62,586 nucleotides of DNA. It comes from Patescibacteria group bacterium AH-259-L05 (GTDB taxonomy: Bacteria > Patescibacteriota > Patescibacteriia > UBA2591 > UBA6264). A program made the position numbers and the translations under genes. Numbering within the stretch: the first letter of the stretch is position 1; each line of letters begins with the position of its first letter. Of this stretch, positions 1 to 10,036 are shown one piece after another. The stretch is taken from NCBI GenBank assembly GCA_027717985.1, contig JALLOO010000004.1, positions 1 through 62,586 of the forward strand. The letters are read 5' to 3'. The notes beneath the pieces were generated by a model. The model saw nothing but the letters and a program-made list of their open reading frames with translations, made no database searches and was not told the DNA's origin.

Positions 1-17
1 GACATAATAGCATAAAT

Positions 18-101
18 GCCGAGGTGGTGAAATTGGAAAACACGCATGATTCAAAATCATGTGGGCGCAAGCCCTTGAGGGTTCAAGTCCCTCCCTCGGC
101 A
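18..101 (+). tRNA. tRNA-Leu (anticodon CAA)
   Basis: GCCGAGG/CCTCGGC acceptor stem, TTCAAAA anticodon loop, long variable arm, GGTTCAAGTCC T-arm. Confidence 0.93.
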
Positions 102-128
102 CTTTAAAATATTTTAACATTTAATTTT

Positions 129-1076
129 ATGGCAGAACAATCAGAAAAATATGCGCCAGAAAAGGAACAAAATTTTGCTGAACAACTTTGTAAACAAGCA
201 AATGATTATTTGCAAAATATTGCTTTTCCTCAATTTAAAAAATTACAAAAAAATTTCAAAACGTTTAGTGAGGAAATCGAAGCAAAAATAAAGTCCAAAA
301 AAAAAATAACACAAGACGAATTATATAAATTTCGTCAAGTTGGAAAGGAGGTTAATGTAGGGGTAGATAAAATACTAGCTGGGAGCGAACAATTGGACAA
401 GGAAAATTTCATGTTAACAAATCTACTAATGATGCGCACTCGTGGACTCAAAAATCAATTATTTGGGAATCTCTATGAGAGAGACGACCCAGAATCTTAT
501 ACGCATCAATTAGAGGCCTATATAGAAACAGGTGAAAAGGCCCCGCGATTAAATCTTCCTGCCATGAATTTAGATGAATTAAAGTTTATCCCTGAAAATC
601 TAGTACCTGTAAAAGATAGTGTAAGTGGAATAGGAAACCGTTCATTTTTTGCTGCTCTTGCAAGAGAGGGCATACGAGAGAGGGATGATATAAACATCAA
701 TCTTTCTCCTGCAACCATTGATGAGGAGAAGTTTTCTATTGCCCATCTTCCAGACTTCACAACTGAAGCCTTTCAAGAATTGATAAGGAACGCGGTTGAT
801 GCAATGCCGAGCGGCGGTACCATAGAGTATAAAGAAAAAAAACAAGGAGACAATCTTGTTATAACCATCTCAGATACGGGCAAGAGTATCTCACCGGAAA
901 ATCTTAAAAAAATCTTTGAAAAAGGACTTACCACAAAAGCTAAGGAAACAGGCATGGGCCTACCACTTGTTAAAACCTATTTTGAGGACATATTAGGCGG
1001 TAAATTTGAAATAAAGAGCAAAGAAGGAAAAGGTACAACTGTAACGATCGCGCTTCCCCTATCAAAGGAAAAATAA
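129..1076 (+). CDS. GHKL/HATPase_c protein, histidine-kinase-like
   Basis: N-box FQELIRNAVDAM, ISDTGKSI, KGLTTKAKETGMGLPLVKTYFE G-boxes; no obvious DHp phospho-His. Confidence 0.75.
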   Translation: MAEQSEKYAPEKEQNFAEQLCKQANDYLQNIAFPQFKKLQKNFKTFSEEIEAKIKSKKKITQDELYKFRQVGKEVNVGVDKILAGSEQLDKENFMLTNLLMMRTRGLKNQLFGNLYERDDPESYTHQLEAYIETGEKAPRLNLPAMNLDELKFIPENLVPVKDSVSGIGNRSFFAALAREGIRERDDININLSPATIDEEKFSIAHLPDFTTEAFQELIRNAVDAMPSGGTIEYKEKKQGDNLVITISDTGKSISPENLKKIFEKGLTTKAKETGMGLPLVKTYFEDILGGKFEIKSKEGKGTTVTIALPLSKEK

Positions 1077-1085
1077 AAGAATTCT

Positions 1086-1604
1086 ATGACTCATAAACAT
1101 CCTTTTGATGAATATATAGATCTTGTTGATGAACATGATAATGTTATTGGAAAGAAAAAACGATCTGAAATCTATGCAAAAAATCTATCAAACTTCAGGG
1201 TCGTAGATGCTTTTATTATAAACTCAAAAAAGGAAATCTGGATACCGCGACGTACTGTCAATAAAAGAATCTTTCCCCTGTGCTTAGATACGAGTATGGG
1301 CGGGCATGTTGAAACCGGCGAAACATACGAACATGCATTTAAACGAGAGATGAGAGAATAATTAAATATTGATATCGAAAAGACGCCATATCACTTCTTG
1401 GGGTATCTCACGCCACATAAGCATGGTGTTTCAGCATACACAAAAGTATATGAAATACAGATAGATCGTGCGCCAAATTATAATAAAGATGATTTTGTTG
1501 AGTACTTCTGGCTCACGCCAAAAAAACTATTTCAAAAAATAAAAAGTGGTGACAAAGCAAGGGGCGATCTGCCCAAATTAGTAAAATTTTTTTATGGAGC
1601 TTAA
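1086..1604 (+). pseudogene. NUDIX hydrolase (IPP-isomerase-like) interrupted by an in-frame TAA at 1359-1361
   Basis: GGHVETGETYEHAFKREMRE*LNID Nudix box; the reading frame continues without shift to 1604 (YFWLTPKKLFQKI...). Confidence 0.8.
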
Positions 1605-1613
1605 AAATAAACT

Positions 1614-2429
1614 ATGAAAACTACACTGATTAAAGCATTAAAAATTGCAGGGAAAATTTCTATGAAATATTTTGGAAAGATTGATACCGTTAAAACAAAA
1701 GAAAATCATAGTGATATTGTGACTCAAGCAGATCTTGAAGCTGATAAAGCAATTATTAAAACCATTACGGAACACTTTCCCAATCATAGTATTATCTCCG
1801 AAGAAACTGGATTTATTAACCCAGGATCAGACTATATTTGGCTTGTTGATTCCATTGACGGAACTTCGGGGTATGCCGCAGGCACTCCTTATTTTGGGAC
1901 CATTATTGGGGTATTGCAAAACTACCAACCGGTAATGGCAGGTATGTATCTACCTTTTTATCATGACCTGTACTTTGCAGAAAGAAATAAAGGCGCGTAT
2001 TGCAATGGTAAAAAAATATCAGTCACTGCTGAGACCAATTTAAAAAATGTACTGGTTGCACATTCCCTAAACTTTTCTAAAACTAAGGCACATATACAAC
2101 GAGATATAAATATTATAAAACAGGTAATTTTAAATGCACGCGCACATCGAGCCACGAATTGTTTAATTGATTATTGCTATACTGCTGATGGACGCTTTGG
2201 CGCAGTTATTCAACAATCAAACCATATATGGGAAGCACCGGCGCATTATCTTCTTATAAAAGAGGCAGGCGGTATTGCAACAGAGATAAATGGCAGACCA
2301 CTTAATTTTTATGTTGATCAAAGCAATTATACCAAAGAGTTCACTATTATTGGCGCAAATAAAACATTGCATTCAAACCTTTTAAAATTAATTGCTAAAG
2401 CCTACACTACCCGTTACAAGCTTTCATAA
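1614..2429 (+). CDS. Inositol monophosphatase family protein
   Basis: SIISEETG, WLVDSIDGTSGYAAGTPYFGTIIG and WEAPAHYLLIKEAGG motifs. Confidence 0.85.
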   Translation: MKTTLIKALKIAGKISMKYFGKIDTVKTKENHSDIVTQADLEADKAIIKTITEHFPNHSIISEETGFINPGSDYIWLVDSIDGTSGYAAGTPYFGTIIGVLQNYQPVMAGMYLPFYHDLYFAERNKGAYCNGKKISVTAETNLKNVLVAHSLNFSKTKAHIQRDINIIKQVILNARAHRATNCLIDYCYTADGRFGAVIQQSNHIWEAPAHYLLIKEAGGIATEINGRPLNFYVDQSNYTKEFTIIGANKTLHSNLLKLIAKAYTTRYKLS

Positions 2430-2497
2430 ACAAAAATTACATAACAAAAAATCGGACACCAGGATGCCGATTTTTGTTTTTATGTCTAATAAGACTG

Positions 2498-3367
2498 TTA
2501 CACCTCTATATTTAAAAATGTTCGTACTAAAAATCCAATAATAAAAGTAAAGAGAGCAATAGATAAGCTCAATCCAGCCATTTCAATAAACCGTTTTTTA
2601 AATGAAATAGTTTTTACGGTCGAAACATAAAACGTAAAAATAGAAATAACAATAAGCGCATTAAAAATTGCCCATCCAAGGGAAATATAAATATTGTTTA
2701 CAATAAGGTATGGAAAAATAAGAAAGAGTACCGTAGATACATAGGCAACTCCGGTATAGATCGCTGCGGTAAGCGGATTCCGTTTCCCGCCTTCTGCACG
2801 GGTAGACAAATACTCAGACGCACCCATAGACAGTGAGGCCGCAATACCAGTGATAAATCCAGCAGCCCCAATAAGTTTTGCATTCTGAAGCGCTAAGGTC
2901 AACCCTGCTAATGCTCCGGTTAATTCTACCAACGCATCATTTAATCCTAATACCATTGAACCAATATATTTTAATTTTTCCTCCCCGATCATATCAATCA
3001 ATTTTTGTTCATGCTGATCTTCCTCTGCAACAAATTTTTGAGCTTCGGGAAAGAGTGTAAAAATCTTTTTATATCTTTCTTGTGATTGTTTTTCTCCTCC
3101 CTCCATAAGCTTAATACCAAAGGTAATGCCAAATATTTTTGAAAGCACATAATACCACCATATGGTAATCCTTTTTGGTCTTACCTCCTTTTTGGTTATT
3201 TCTTTCCAAAAGGTATAGTGTTTGAGCTCATCATTGGCAATATGCTTGAGAAGCTTTCTATTGTCCTCATTCTTTATAGCATTCGCCAGCTTAGTATAAA
3301 TAACATGGTGCGTAATCTCATCACGCTGCGCAGCTATGATTTGTTTTTTGGTTTGTTTATCAAGCAT
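2498..3367 (-). CDS. Ferritin-like + VIT1/CCC1 membrane protein (MbfA-like iron/manganese transporter)
   Basis: N-terminal ExxH-type ferritin-like segment, then LGLNDALVELTGALAG...GASEYLSTRAE VIT1 core. Confidence 0.82.
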   Translation of the reverse strand: MLDKQTKKQIIAAQRDEITHHVIYTKLANAIKNEDNRKLLKHIANDELKHYTFWKEITKKEVRPKRITIWWYYVLSKIFGITFGIKLMEGGEKQSQERYKKIFTLFPEAQKFVAEEDQHEQKLIDMIGEEKLKYIGSMVLGLNDALVELTGALAGLTLALQNAKLIGAAGFITGIAASLSMGASEYLSTRAEGGKRNPLTAAIYTGVAYVSTVLFLIFPYLIVNNIYISLGWAIFNALIVISIFTFYVSTVKTISFKKRFIEMAGLSLSIALFTFIIGFLVRTFLNIEV

Positions 3368-3527
3368 ACCTTAATGATACCATAAATTTTATAATTGAGG
3401 AATCTGAAAAATCCTTGAAATTAATAATTTCAAGGATTTTCCCAAGATTCTGAGATTAGTTATGTGCCGAAGGCACATGTCCAATTTGTAACCCTATATC
3501 AAAAAATCAGAAGACCGATCTTCTGAT

Positions 3528-3878
3528 TTAGAGCAATATATATGTAAACACTGCTGTATTGCGAAACCACGGATACGATTCCAATGTATCCTCAATATAT
3601 GGCTTTAAAACTTTCAAACCTTCTTCCTTGGTCCGATACCGCGGCCATATATAAATTGCAGGTTGTTTTTCATCTCTTGATACCGAAATCAACAACAACG
3701 CAGCAAGTTTTTCCTTTCCAAATCGTGCAATAATACCACGCGCTTCCTCAAACGATTTTTCCTTAGTGTAATAGTGCGGATCATAATACAGACAGTATGT
3801 AGTTTTTGCACCGTTTTTCATGTAAAAACAAAGTTCATATCCACTATTCGGTCTTGATAATCCTTGATCTGACATCAA
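3528..3878 (-). CDS. Hypothetical protein
   Basis: 116 aa ORF with a terminator-like hairpin at its 3' end. Confidence 0.5.
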   Translation of the reverse strand: MMSDQGLSRPNSGYELCFYMKNGAKTTYCLYYDPHYYTKEKSFEEARGIIARFGKEKLAALLLISVSRDEKQPAIYIWPRYRTKEEGLKVLKPYIEDTLESYPWFRNTAVFTYILL

Positions 3879-3951
3879 TGCCTCCTTTAATAGTCTACAA
3901 TGAACATCTTTTTATATAATAACCCTAAAACACAAATGACGTCAAGGGGTA

Positions 3952-4000
3952 TTGACAAATTATACACTTCCTCTATATTATATAATATAAGTTCTTTTCA
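3952..4000 (+). promoter_or_regulatory. Sigma70-like promoter plus boxA-like leader (GTTCTTTTCA, 3991-4000) of the acyl-CoA dehydrogenase gene
   Basis: TTGACA 3952-3957, 16 nt spacer, TATATT 3974-3979 (or TATAAT 3981-3986). Confidence 0.65.
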
Positions 4001-4022
4001 TATAAACCAAAAGGAGAATATC

Positions 4023-5924
4023 ATGAGTGATATCAAAAAAAAGATGGGCAAGAGTATAGCCTTTGCAGAAGAACAGCGTGATACACGGCGTCTTGAAGGA
4101 TTTGCTGCTGATCTGTTTCGCGGTAAAGCAAACTTTGATCTACTTGACCCATGGTATACCCAACCAGAAGCAGAACGTCAAAAAGTAGAAGTCTTAGCAC
4201 AGAAATTTGAAAACTTCCTTACCGCACGCATTGATCCAGATAAGGTTGATCGAACTGATGAATTGCCGCCTGGAGCAATTGACTGGCTTTCTGATCATGG
4301 CTTTTTTGCATTGAAAAATCCAAAAAAATACGACGGACACGAATTATCACAAACAAGTTATAATAAGCTCATGGGTTTGAATAGCAGCTGGTGCGGAGGC
4401 ATTACTGCACTACTCTCAGCTAACAATACGATTGGCGTGGGTTTTCCTTTGAAAAAGTATGGAACACCAGAACAAAAAGAAAGGTTTTTAAAAACCGTTG
4501 GCAAGTCTCCTTCTGGATTTTCGTTTACTGAAGAAAAAGCAGGATCTGACCCCTCAAGTATGGAAGCGTATGCTGTACGGATACGTGATGCCGATGGCAA
4601 TGTTATCGGCTATGAAATCACTGGGGAAAAATGGTGGACGACCAACGCACCGCTCAATCATGAAGAGTTTCTTGCACCATATTTGTGTGTAGTTGTCAAA
4701 ACTGTAGACAAACCCGAGGATATACAAGACGAGAATTATAAGCCAGTATTTAGTGCCTTTTTTGTTCCGACTGATTTAGATGGAGTAGGGATAAAGCAGA
4801 GATGTAAGTTTCAGGGACTGCGCGGTATGTATAATGGTATCCCCCTGTTTAATCGTGTCTATGTACCGAAAAATCACCTCATAGGTGAAAAAGAAGGAAC
4901 TGGCTTTCGGATTGGTCTTGAAGCATTAAATACGGGGCGTATTTCTATCGCGGCCTCCTGTACTGCAATTTCAAAGCAATGCTTGCTTCTTGGACGCTGG
5001 TGGGGAAAAACCAGAGAACAATGGGGAAAACCTCTTGGCTATCATGAATTGCTTGGTAGCGGAATGCTTGCTTCAGGTATAGCTGATACTCTCGCAATGG
5101 AGGCAATGGTGAACTTTACCTCAGGACGACTTGATCAGGGGTTTGACACGCGACTCGAGGCAGCAATATGTAAAGTATTTGCATCTGAACGCGGCCAGAC
5201 AATAGTAGATAATACAGCACAGATATTTGGTGGTCGTGGATATGAAACAGCAAGCTCACTTGCGCGCCGTGGTGAACCACCACTGCCGGTAGAGCGTACT
5301 CTCCGGGACTTCAGGCCAGAACGTATTTTTGAAGGACCTACTGAAGTATTAGAGCTCTATGTCGTACGCGAAGGAACTGATAAATGTAAAAGGATGGGCG
5401 AAACCGTTAAGTATTCAAAAGATTGGGGGAAAAAATTAAAAGCTGCTGCTTTTTTCCCAGAAAGATACTTACTGCTCAAATTCCCCAGACGTATACCTGA
5501 TCACGTAGAAAAAAATATTGATCAGAAATTGTATAAACATGCCATCTTTGTAGAAAAAAATACGCGGAAATTCGCAAGAGCGATCATTGCAACCTATCTT
5601 AGATATCGAACAAAACTTATGCATAAGCAACTGGTGTTTGATCGACTGTTTTGGATCGCTGCCGAACTAAATGCGATGAGTATGGTATGCCTCTATGGAA
5701 CTCTCCTTGCAGAAAAATACGGTGAACAGTTCATCGATCTCGCAAACTTCTACTGTTACGAAGCACGCAATAATATCTATCAGAAACCGTTATTTAAATC
5801 TCTTAAGAAAAATAACGACGCGCTTGCCCGAAAGATTGCAAATGCACTTTTAGACGGTGCCTATGACGAGTGGCTGAAAGAAGATATTATCTCTTTTGTT
5901 CATGAACATGGATTATTGAAATAA
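4023..5924 (+). CDS. Acyl-CoA dehydrogenase family protein (start refined from 3900)
   Basis: FSFTEEKAGSDPSSM, GEKWWTTNAP, QIFGGRGYE, RDFRPERIFEGPTEVLELYV; RBS AAGGAG before ATG 4023. Confidence 0.9.
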   Translation: MSDIKKKMGKSIAFAEEQRDTRRLEGFAADLFRGKANFDLLDPWYTQPEAERQKVEVLAQKFENFLTARIDPDKVDRTDELPPGAIDWLSDHGFFALKNPKKYDGHELSQTSYNKLMGLNSSWCGGITALLSANNTIGVGFPLKKYGTPEQKERFLKTVGKSPSGFSFTEEKAGSDPSSMEAYAVRIRDADGNVIGYEITGEKWWTTNAPLNHEEFLAPYLCVVVKTVDKPEDIQDENYKPVFSAFFVPTDLDGVGIKQRCKFQGLRGMYNGIPLFNRVYVPKNHLIGEKEGTGFRIGLEALNTGRISIAASCTAISKQCLLLGRWWGKTREQWGKPLGYHELLGSGMLASGIADTLAMEAMVNFTSGRLDQGFDTRLEAAICKVFASERGQTIVDNTAQIFGGRGYETASSLARRGEPPLPVERTLRDFRPERIFEGPTEVLELYVVREGTDKCKRMGETVKYSKDWGKKLKAAAFFPERYLLLKFPRRIPDHVEKNIDQKLYKHAIFVEKNTRKFARAIIATYLRYRTKLMHKQLVFDRLFWIAAELNAMSMVCLYGTLLAEKYGEQFIDLANFYCYEARNNIYQKPLFKSLKKNNDALARKIANALLDGAYDEWLKEDIISFVHEHGLLK

Positions 5925-5933
5925 TCACAACTA

Positions 5934-5963
5934 AAAATGTCCTGAAACGTTTCAGGACATTTT
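5934..5963. terminator. Bidirectional terminator between convergent genes
   Basis: Perfect 30 bp palindrome AAAATGTCCTGAAACGTTTCAGGACATTTT. Confidence 0.85.
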
Positions 5964-5968
5964 GTTTT

Positions 5969-7195
5969 TTAATACAGGAGTTTAAAAATTGCCGCTGCGC
6001 CCATACCGAGTCCAATACACATCGTTACCATAAGGTACTGACTATTTCTTCTTCGCGCTTCATTGATTCCTTTAATGGTAAGGTACGCACCAGTACATCC
6101 TAACGGATGGCCTAGTGCAATTGCACCGCCGTTAACATTTAATCGATCCAGTGGCATCTCAATTCCTTTTTCACTCTTTAACCGTTTAATCACCGAAATT
6201 ACCTGAGAGGCAAATGCTTCGTTTAATTCAATCAAATCTATATCATCCATAGTCAAGTGAGCGCTTCTCAAGGCCCTATCAATCGCATTCACCGGCCCAA
6301 TGCCAAAGATCTCAGGAGATACACCAGTAACCTTATAAGTGACAAGCCGAGCTAAGGGCTCTAACCCCGTACGCTCTGCCTCATCTAAGGTCATTATCAG
6401 TACTGCTGCTGCGCCATCACTCTTCTGTGATGAATTCCCTGCCGTAACGGTACCTGTGCCATCTATCTTAAAAACTGGTGGTAACTGCGCTAAGACTTCG
6501 AGCGATGTATCTTTGCGCGGGCACTCATCAATTTTTGCCTCGGATTCTTCAACGACCCTATTTCCTGATACATCAAGAGATACGTTTCGTACTGGGTAAG
6601 GCAGAATTTCAGATTTAAATTTATTTTCCTCTAATGCTTTCAGCGCTTTTTGATGAGAGTGAAAAGCAAATTCATCTTGCTCTTCTCGAGTACTGCTATC
6701 TTGTTTGGCTAAAACTTCCGCGCCTAATCCCATTGACGTATAGGTTTCTTCTTGTTCTTTCGCCAGATACGGATTCGGCGCATATCGGGTTCCGCCCATG
6801 GGAACCATAGACATACTTTCTACACCACCGGCAATAGCAACCGTTTCTAGTCCTACCGCAATATCTGTTATCTTATCAACAATAGCCTGAAGACCAGAAG
6901 AACAAAAACGATTAATCGTAGCACCCGGTATTTCAACAGGCAAACCAGCTCTTAATACTGCCACCCGAGCTACATCCATCCCTTGTTCTGACTCGGGAAA
7001 CGAACATCCAAGTCTCACATCTTCAACCGTATACGGATCAATTCCTGTACTCTCTACTATTCCTTTAAACACATGAGCGGCAAGATCATCAGGACGGGTA
7101 TTTTTAAAAACACCTCTGTTTGCTTTTCCAATTGCGGTACGGTATCCAGCAACAATAACTACGTCTTTCAATAAGTTTCTTTGATCCTTATTCAT
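5969..7195 (-). CDS. fadA: Thiolase family protein (acetyl-CoA C-acyltransferase)
   Basis: NRFCSSGLQAI, IELNEAFASQ, NVNGGAIALGHPLGCTGA; 4 bp overlap with the upstream fadB-like gene. Confidence 0.9.
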   Translation of the reverse strand: MNKDQRNLLKDVVIVAGYRTAIGKANRGVFKNTRPDDLAAHVFKGIVESTGIDPYTVEDVRLGCSFPESEQGMDVARVAVLRAGLPVEIPGATINRFCSSGLQAIVDKITDIAVGLETVAIAGGVESMSMVPMGGTRYAPNPYLAKEQEETYTSMGLGAEVLAKQDSSTREEQDEFAFHSHQKALKALEENKFKSEILPYPVRNVSLDVSGNRVVEESEAKIDECPRKDTSLEVLAQLPPVFKIDGTGTVTAGNSSQKSDGAAAVLIMTLDEAERTGLEPLARLVTYKVTGVSPEIFGIGPVNAIDRALRSAHLTMDDIDLIELNEAFASQVISVIKRLKSEKGIEMPLDRLNVNGGAIALGHPLGCTGAYLTIKGINEARRRNSQYLMVTMCIGLGMGAAAIFKLLY

Positions 7196-9705
7196 TTTCT
7201 GCCTCCTTTCTTTAAAACATTTAATCGAGAAAGTGTATTTTTTGCTTTGAGTCCCAGTCCTAACATTTTTAATGATTTGATGCTTTTACCAATTCGATTC
7301 GCGATTCGTTCAAGCGTTTGATCTTGTGTGGCCAAAAACATCATTGCCTCACGTTCGCGATCAAGGACCACTTGCTCTGAAACGCGCTCGGGTTCACTTA
7401 AATCTCCACCAGTTAAGACTTTAACAATTTGAGTTGCAATCACCTCATCATATTCACCAATCACTCCTCCTTCTCTCATCAAGTAAAGTCCGGATTTGAG
7501 TGCACTGTAGAGTCGCTCGCCATATAGTATTACGCTTTGCTGTCGTGGAGGCTGATAATTTCTAGACAAGGTGAGTACCAATTGCTTTGCTTCGGCAATC
7601 AAGCGGTCTTTATTCATAACAATCACATCACTCTCTCTTAAATATCCTAGTTCTTTAGCTTCAAACGCTGAGGTAGATACTTTTGCCATACCAATAGTCA
7701 TTAGTGTCCTTTGGATAAATGGTAAGGGATCAAATTCGCGCTTGAGTCCTAAATCATGAGGGACATTCTCAAAGGTTCTCAATAACATTTCTTTTGTTCC
7801 ACCTCCGGCAGGAATTAAACCAACTGCAACCTCGACAAGACCCATATAGGTTTCATGTGCTGCGCACACCATATCGGCATGAAGACATACTTCGCTTCCG
7901 CCGCCAAACGTAACACCAAACGGTGCTGCGACTACCGGCTTGGGCATATATTTTAATGCCATATTCGCGTCCTGAAACTCCTTTAAAAAACGCTCAACTT
8001 TATCTTCCTTTCCTTCAAGCAGTGTCTTGACAATTAATTTCAGATTTGCGCCTGCGGAAAAATGCTCGCCATTATTACCAATTACCAATCCTTTGCATGC
8101 ATCATTTGTGCTTGCCTCTTCTGCCGCAGTATACATCATAGAAATGGCATCTAAACCAATCGTATTCATTTTTGAATGAAACTCCAAGCACCACACGCCG
8201 TCTCGCATGTCAATCAAGCTTGCCTCACTGTTCTCTTCAATAACATGTCCTGTATCTTTTAGGTCTTTGAGAATAATAACCCCTTCTGGTCTGTTTAATT
8301 TCTCATACTGTCTGTTATTACAACCAAAAAAGTATGTTGTTCCATTTTCGCTAAAATAAAATGACTTACGCTTGGTCTTTAACACATCGTTAGCAAGTGC
8401 GGGAACTGGTTGTTTATTTTTCTCTAAGAGCTTAACTACTTCAGATACACCTAAGGCATCCCAGATTTCAAACGGGCCTAACTCCCATAAAAATCCTTTT
8501 TTCATGGATAGATCAACGGCAACAATATCATCAGCAACTTCAGACACATATTCAGCTGCATGAGATAAAGTGGATAAAAGCGTTTTTTGAAGATATGATG
8601 CTACGCGGTCTTCCCCATTGATAAGAAACTTGATTCGCTGGGCAGTATCTATGATCTTTTTCCCTTGCTTAATGCTTTTGAACTTTGGCTTTTTCCGCGG
8701 ATGATACTCCAGGGTTTGAGGATCAACAGCCAGTATTTTACTCTTTTGTCCTTCTCGCTTGATTTTTTCATAAAATCCTTTTCCTGCCTTTTGTCCGATC
8801 CATCCGTTAGCAACCAATTGATTGACAAACTCAGGAAGAACCAGTGTTTCTTTATAAAAGTCGTCGGGAAGCGCTTCATGAAGATTGTTTACCACGCTGG
8901 CGACTATATCAATTCCCACCACATCAAGAGTGCGAAAGGTTGCACTCTTAGGCCAACCAATGGCCTTGCCCGTAATCGTGTCAACCTCTTCAATACTATA
9001 GCCATCTTCTATCATTGCAGAGATATTCTTTACTACGCCAGGGATCGCAATACGATTGGCAATAAAGCCAGGAACATCATGCGCAATAACTACGGTTTTA
9101 CCAAGTCTTTGATCACAAAAATCACTGATATACGCCAACACTTCTTTACTGGTCTCATTCGTAGGAATCATCTCTACAATAGCCTGATAGCGCGGGGGGT
9201 TAAAAAAGTGTGTTCCTAAAAAATTCTTGCGTAGATCATCAGGTAATACTTGAGCTAACGTAACCAAGGGAATTCCTGACGTATTTGAACTAATAATGGT
9301 ATCGGGGGAAACTATATCAGCTACCTGACGGAAAAGTTTATGTTTAATATCTACCTTTTCAACCACTGCCTCTATAACCCAATCTACGTCCTTTAGTTTT
9401 TCAAGATCGTCATTCCACTCAACATTTTCAAGTTTTTCTCGCGAATCACTAAAACTGCCAATCTCGATCAATTTGGCAAATTCAGACAACGCAAATGGGG
9501 TCGGATTTAACGACTTTGCCATTGCCAGTCCTTTGAGCACAAGAGAATTTCTATTTGCTGCATCTTCGAGTTCATCACTATCAAACTCCCAGTCAGGAAT
9601 CACATCTAAAAGTAACACGTCGCATCCGGCATTAACAAGATGGGCAGCAATTTGGCTTCCCATCACACCAGCGCCTAACACACCGACTTTTCTGATACTT
9701 GTCAT
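7192..9705 (-). CDS. fadB: 3-hydroxyacyl-CoA dehydrogenase / enoyl-CoA hydratase fusion
   Basis: GVLGAGVMGSQIA Rossmann start, HFFNPPRYQAIVEMIPT, C-terminal crotonase part (FSAGANLKL, PVVAAPFGVTFGGGSE). Confidence 0.9.
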   Translation of the reverse strand: MTSIRKVGVLGAGVMGSQIAAHLVNAGCDVLLLDVIPDWEFDSDELEDAANRNSLVLKGLAMAKSLNPTPFALSEFAKLIEIGSFSDSREKLENVEWNDDLEKLKDVDWVIEAVVEKVDIKHKLFRQVADIVSPDTIISSNTSGIPLVTLAQVLPDDLRKNFLGTHFFNPPRYQAIVEMIPTNETSKEVLAYISDFCDQRLGKTVVIAHDVPGFIANRIAIPGVVKNISAMIEDGYSIEEVDTITGKAIGWPKSATFRTLDVVGIDIVASVVNNLHEALPDDFYKETLVLPEFVNQLVANGWIGQKAGKGFYEKIKREGQKSKILAVDPQTLEYHPRKKPKFKSIKQGKKIIDTAQRIKFLINGEDRVASYLQKTLLSTLSHAAEYVSEVADDIVAVDLSMKKGFLWELGPFEIWDALGVSEVVKLLEKNKQPVPALANDVLKTKRKSFYFSENGTTYFFGCNNRQYEKLNRPEGVIILKDLKDTGHVIEENSEASLIDMRDGVWCLEFHSKMNTIGLDAISMMYTAAEEASTNDACKGLVIGNNGEHFSAGANLKLIVKTLLEGKEDKVERFLKEFQDANMALKYMPKPVVAAPFGVTFGGGSEVCLHADMVCAAHETYMGLVEVAVGLIPAGGGTKEMLLRTFENVPHDLGLKREFDPLPFIQRTLMTIGMAKVSTSAFEAKELGYLRESDVIVMNKDRLIAEAKQLVLTLSRNYQPPRQQSVILYGERLYSALKSGLYLMREGGVIGEYDEVIATQIVKVLTGGDLSEPERVSEQVVLDREREAMMFLATQDQTLERIANRIGKSIKSLKMLGLGLKAKNTLSRLNVLKKGGRK

Positions 9706-9795
9706 TTTCTACTCCTTTTTGTAATGAACGTTTACATCCGCGATGTGCAAGATGTAATCGTATTATATCAATTGTGGATATTGTGTCAATGCTTA

Positions 9796-9825
9796 TTGAC
9801 ATATTATGTTACTATATGGTATAAT
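9796..9825 (+). promoter_or_regulatory. Sigma70-like promoter
   Basis: TTGACA 9796-9801, 18 nt spacer, TATAAT 9820-9825. Confidence 0.7.
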
Positions 9826-9865
9826 AATATTAAATCTGTTCAATACAAAATAGGAGGAAATTAAT

Positions 9866-10036
9866 ATGCGTGCACGACCTGCTTTCTTCATTGTTGTTGG
9901 TGCCGGACTTATAATCGGAGCTGCTCTAGGATATGTGCCTGCTACCATACCAATCGCATTTATCGCAACTCCTGTAGGTATAAAAATACAAGCATGGTGG
10001 CGTAAATCAAGGAGAGAAAAAAAGACCATATCGTAA
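9866..10036 (+). CDS. Small hydrophobic protein, 56 aa, missed by the ORF track
   Basis: MRARPAFFIVVGAGLIIGAALGYVPATIPIAFIATPVGIKIQAWWRKSRREKKTIS*; promoter, AGGAGG RBS, ACCATATC/GATATGGT terminator hairpin. Confidence 0.7.
   Translation: MRARPAFFIVVGAGLIIGAALGYVPATIPIAFIATPVGIKIQAWWRKSRREKKTIS

Noticed and set aside
1398-1604. Separate 68 aa gene
   Set aside because: It is the C-terminal half of the NUDIX frame interrupted by the TAA at 1359; no RBS of its own.
3900-4022. 41-residue N-terminal extension of the acyl-CoA dehydrogenase
   Set aside because: It overlaps the promoter and leader; the RBS-preceded ATG at 4023 is the better start.
8665-9219. 184 aa plus-strand ORF
   Set aside because: Lies antisense within the strongly supported fadB-like gene; translation is not protein-like and has no RBS.
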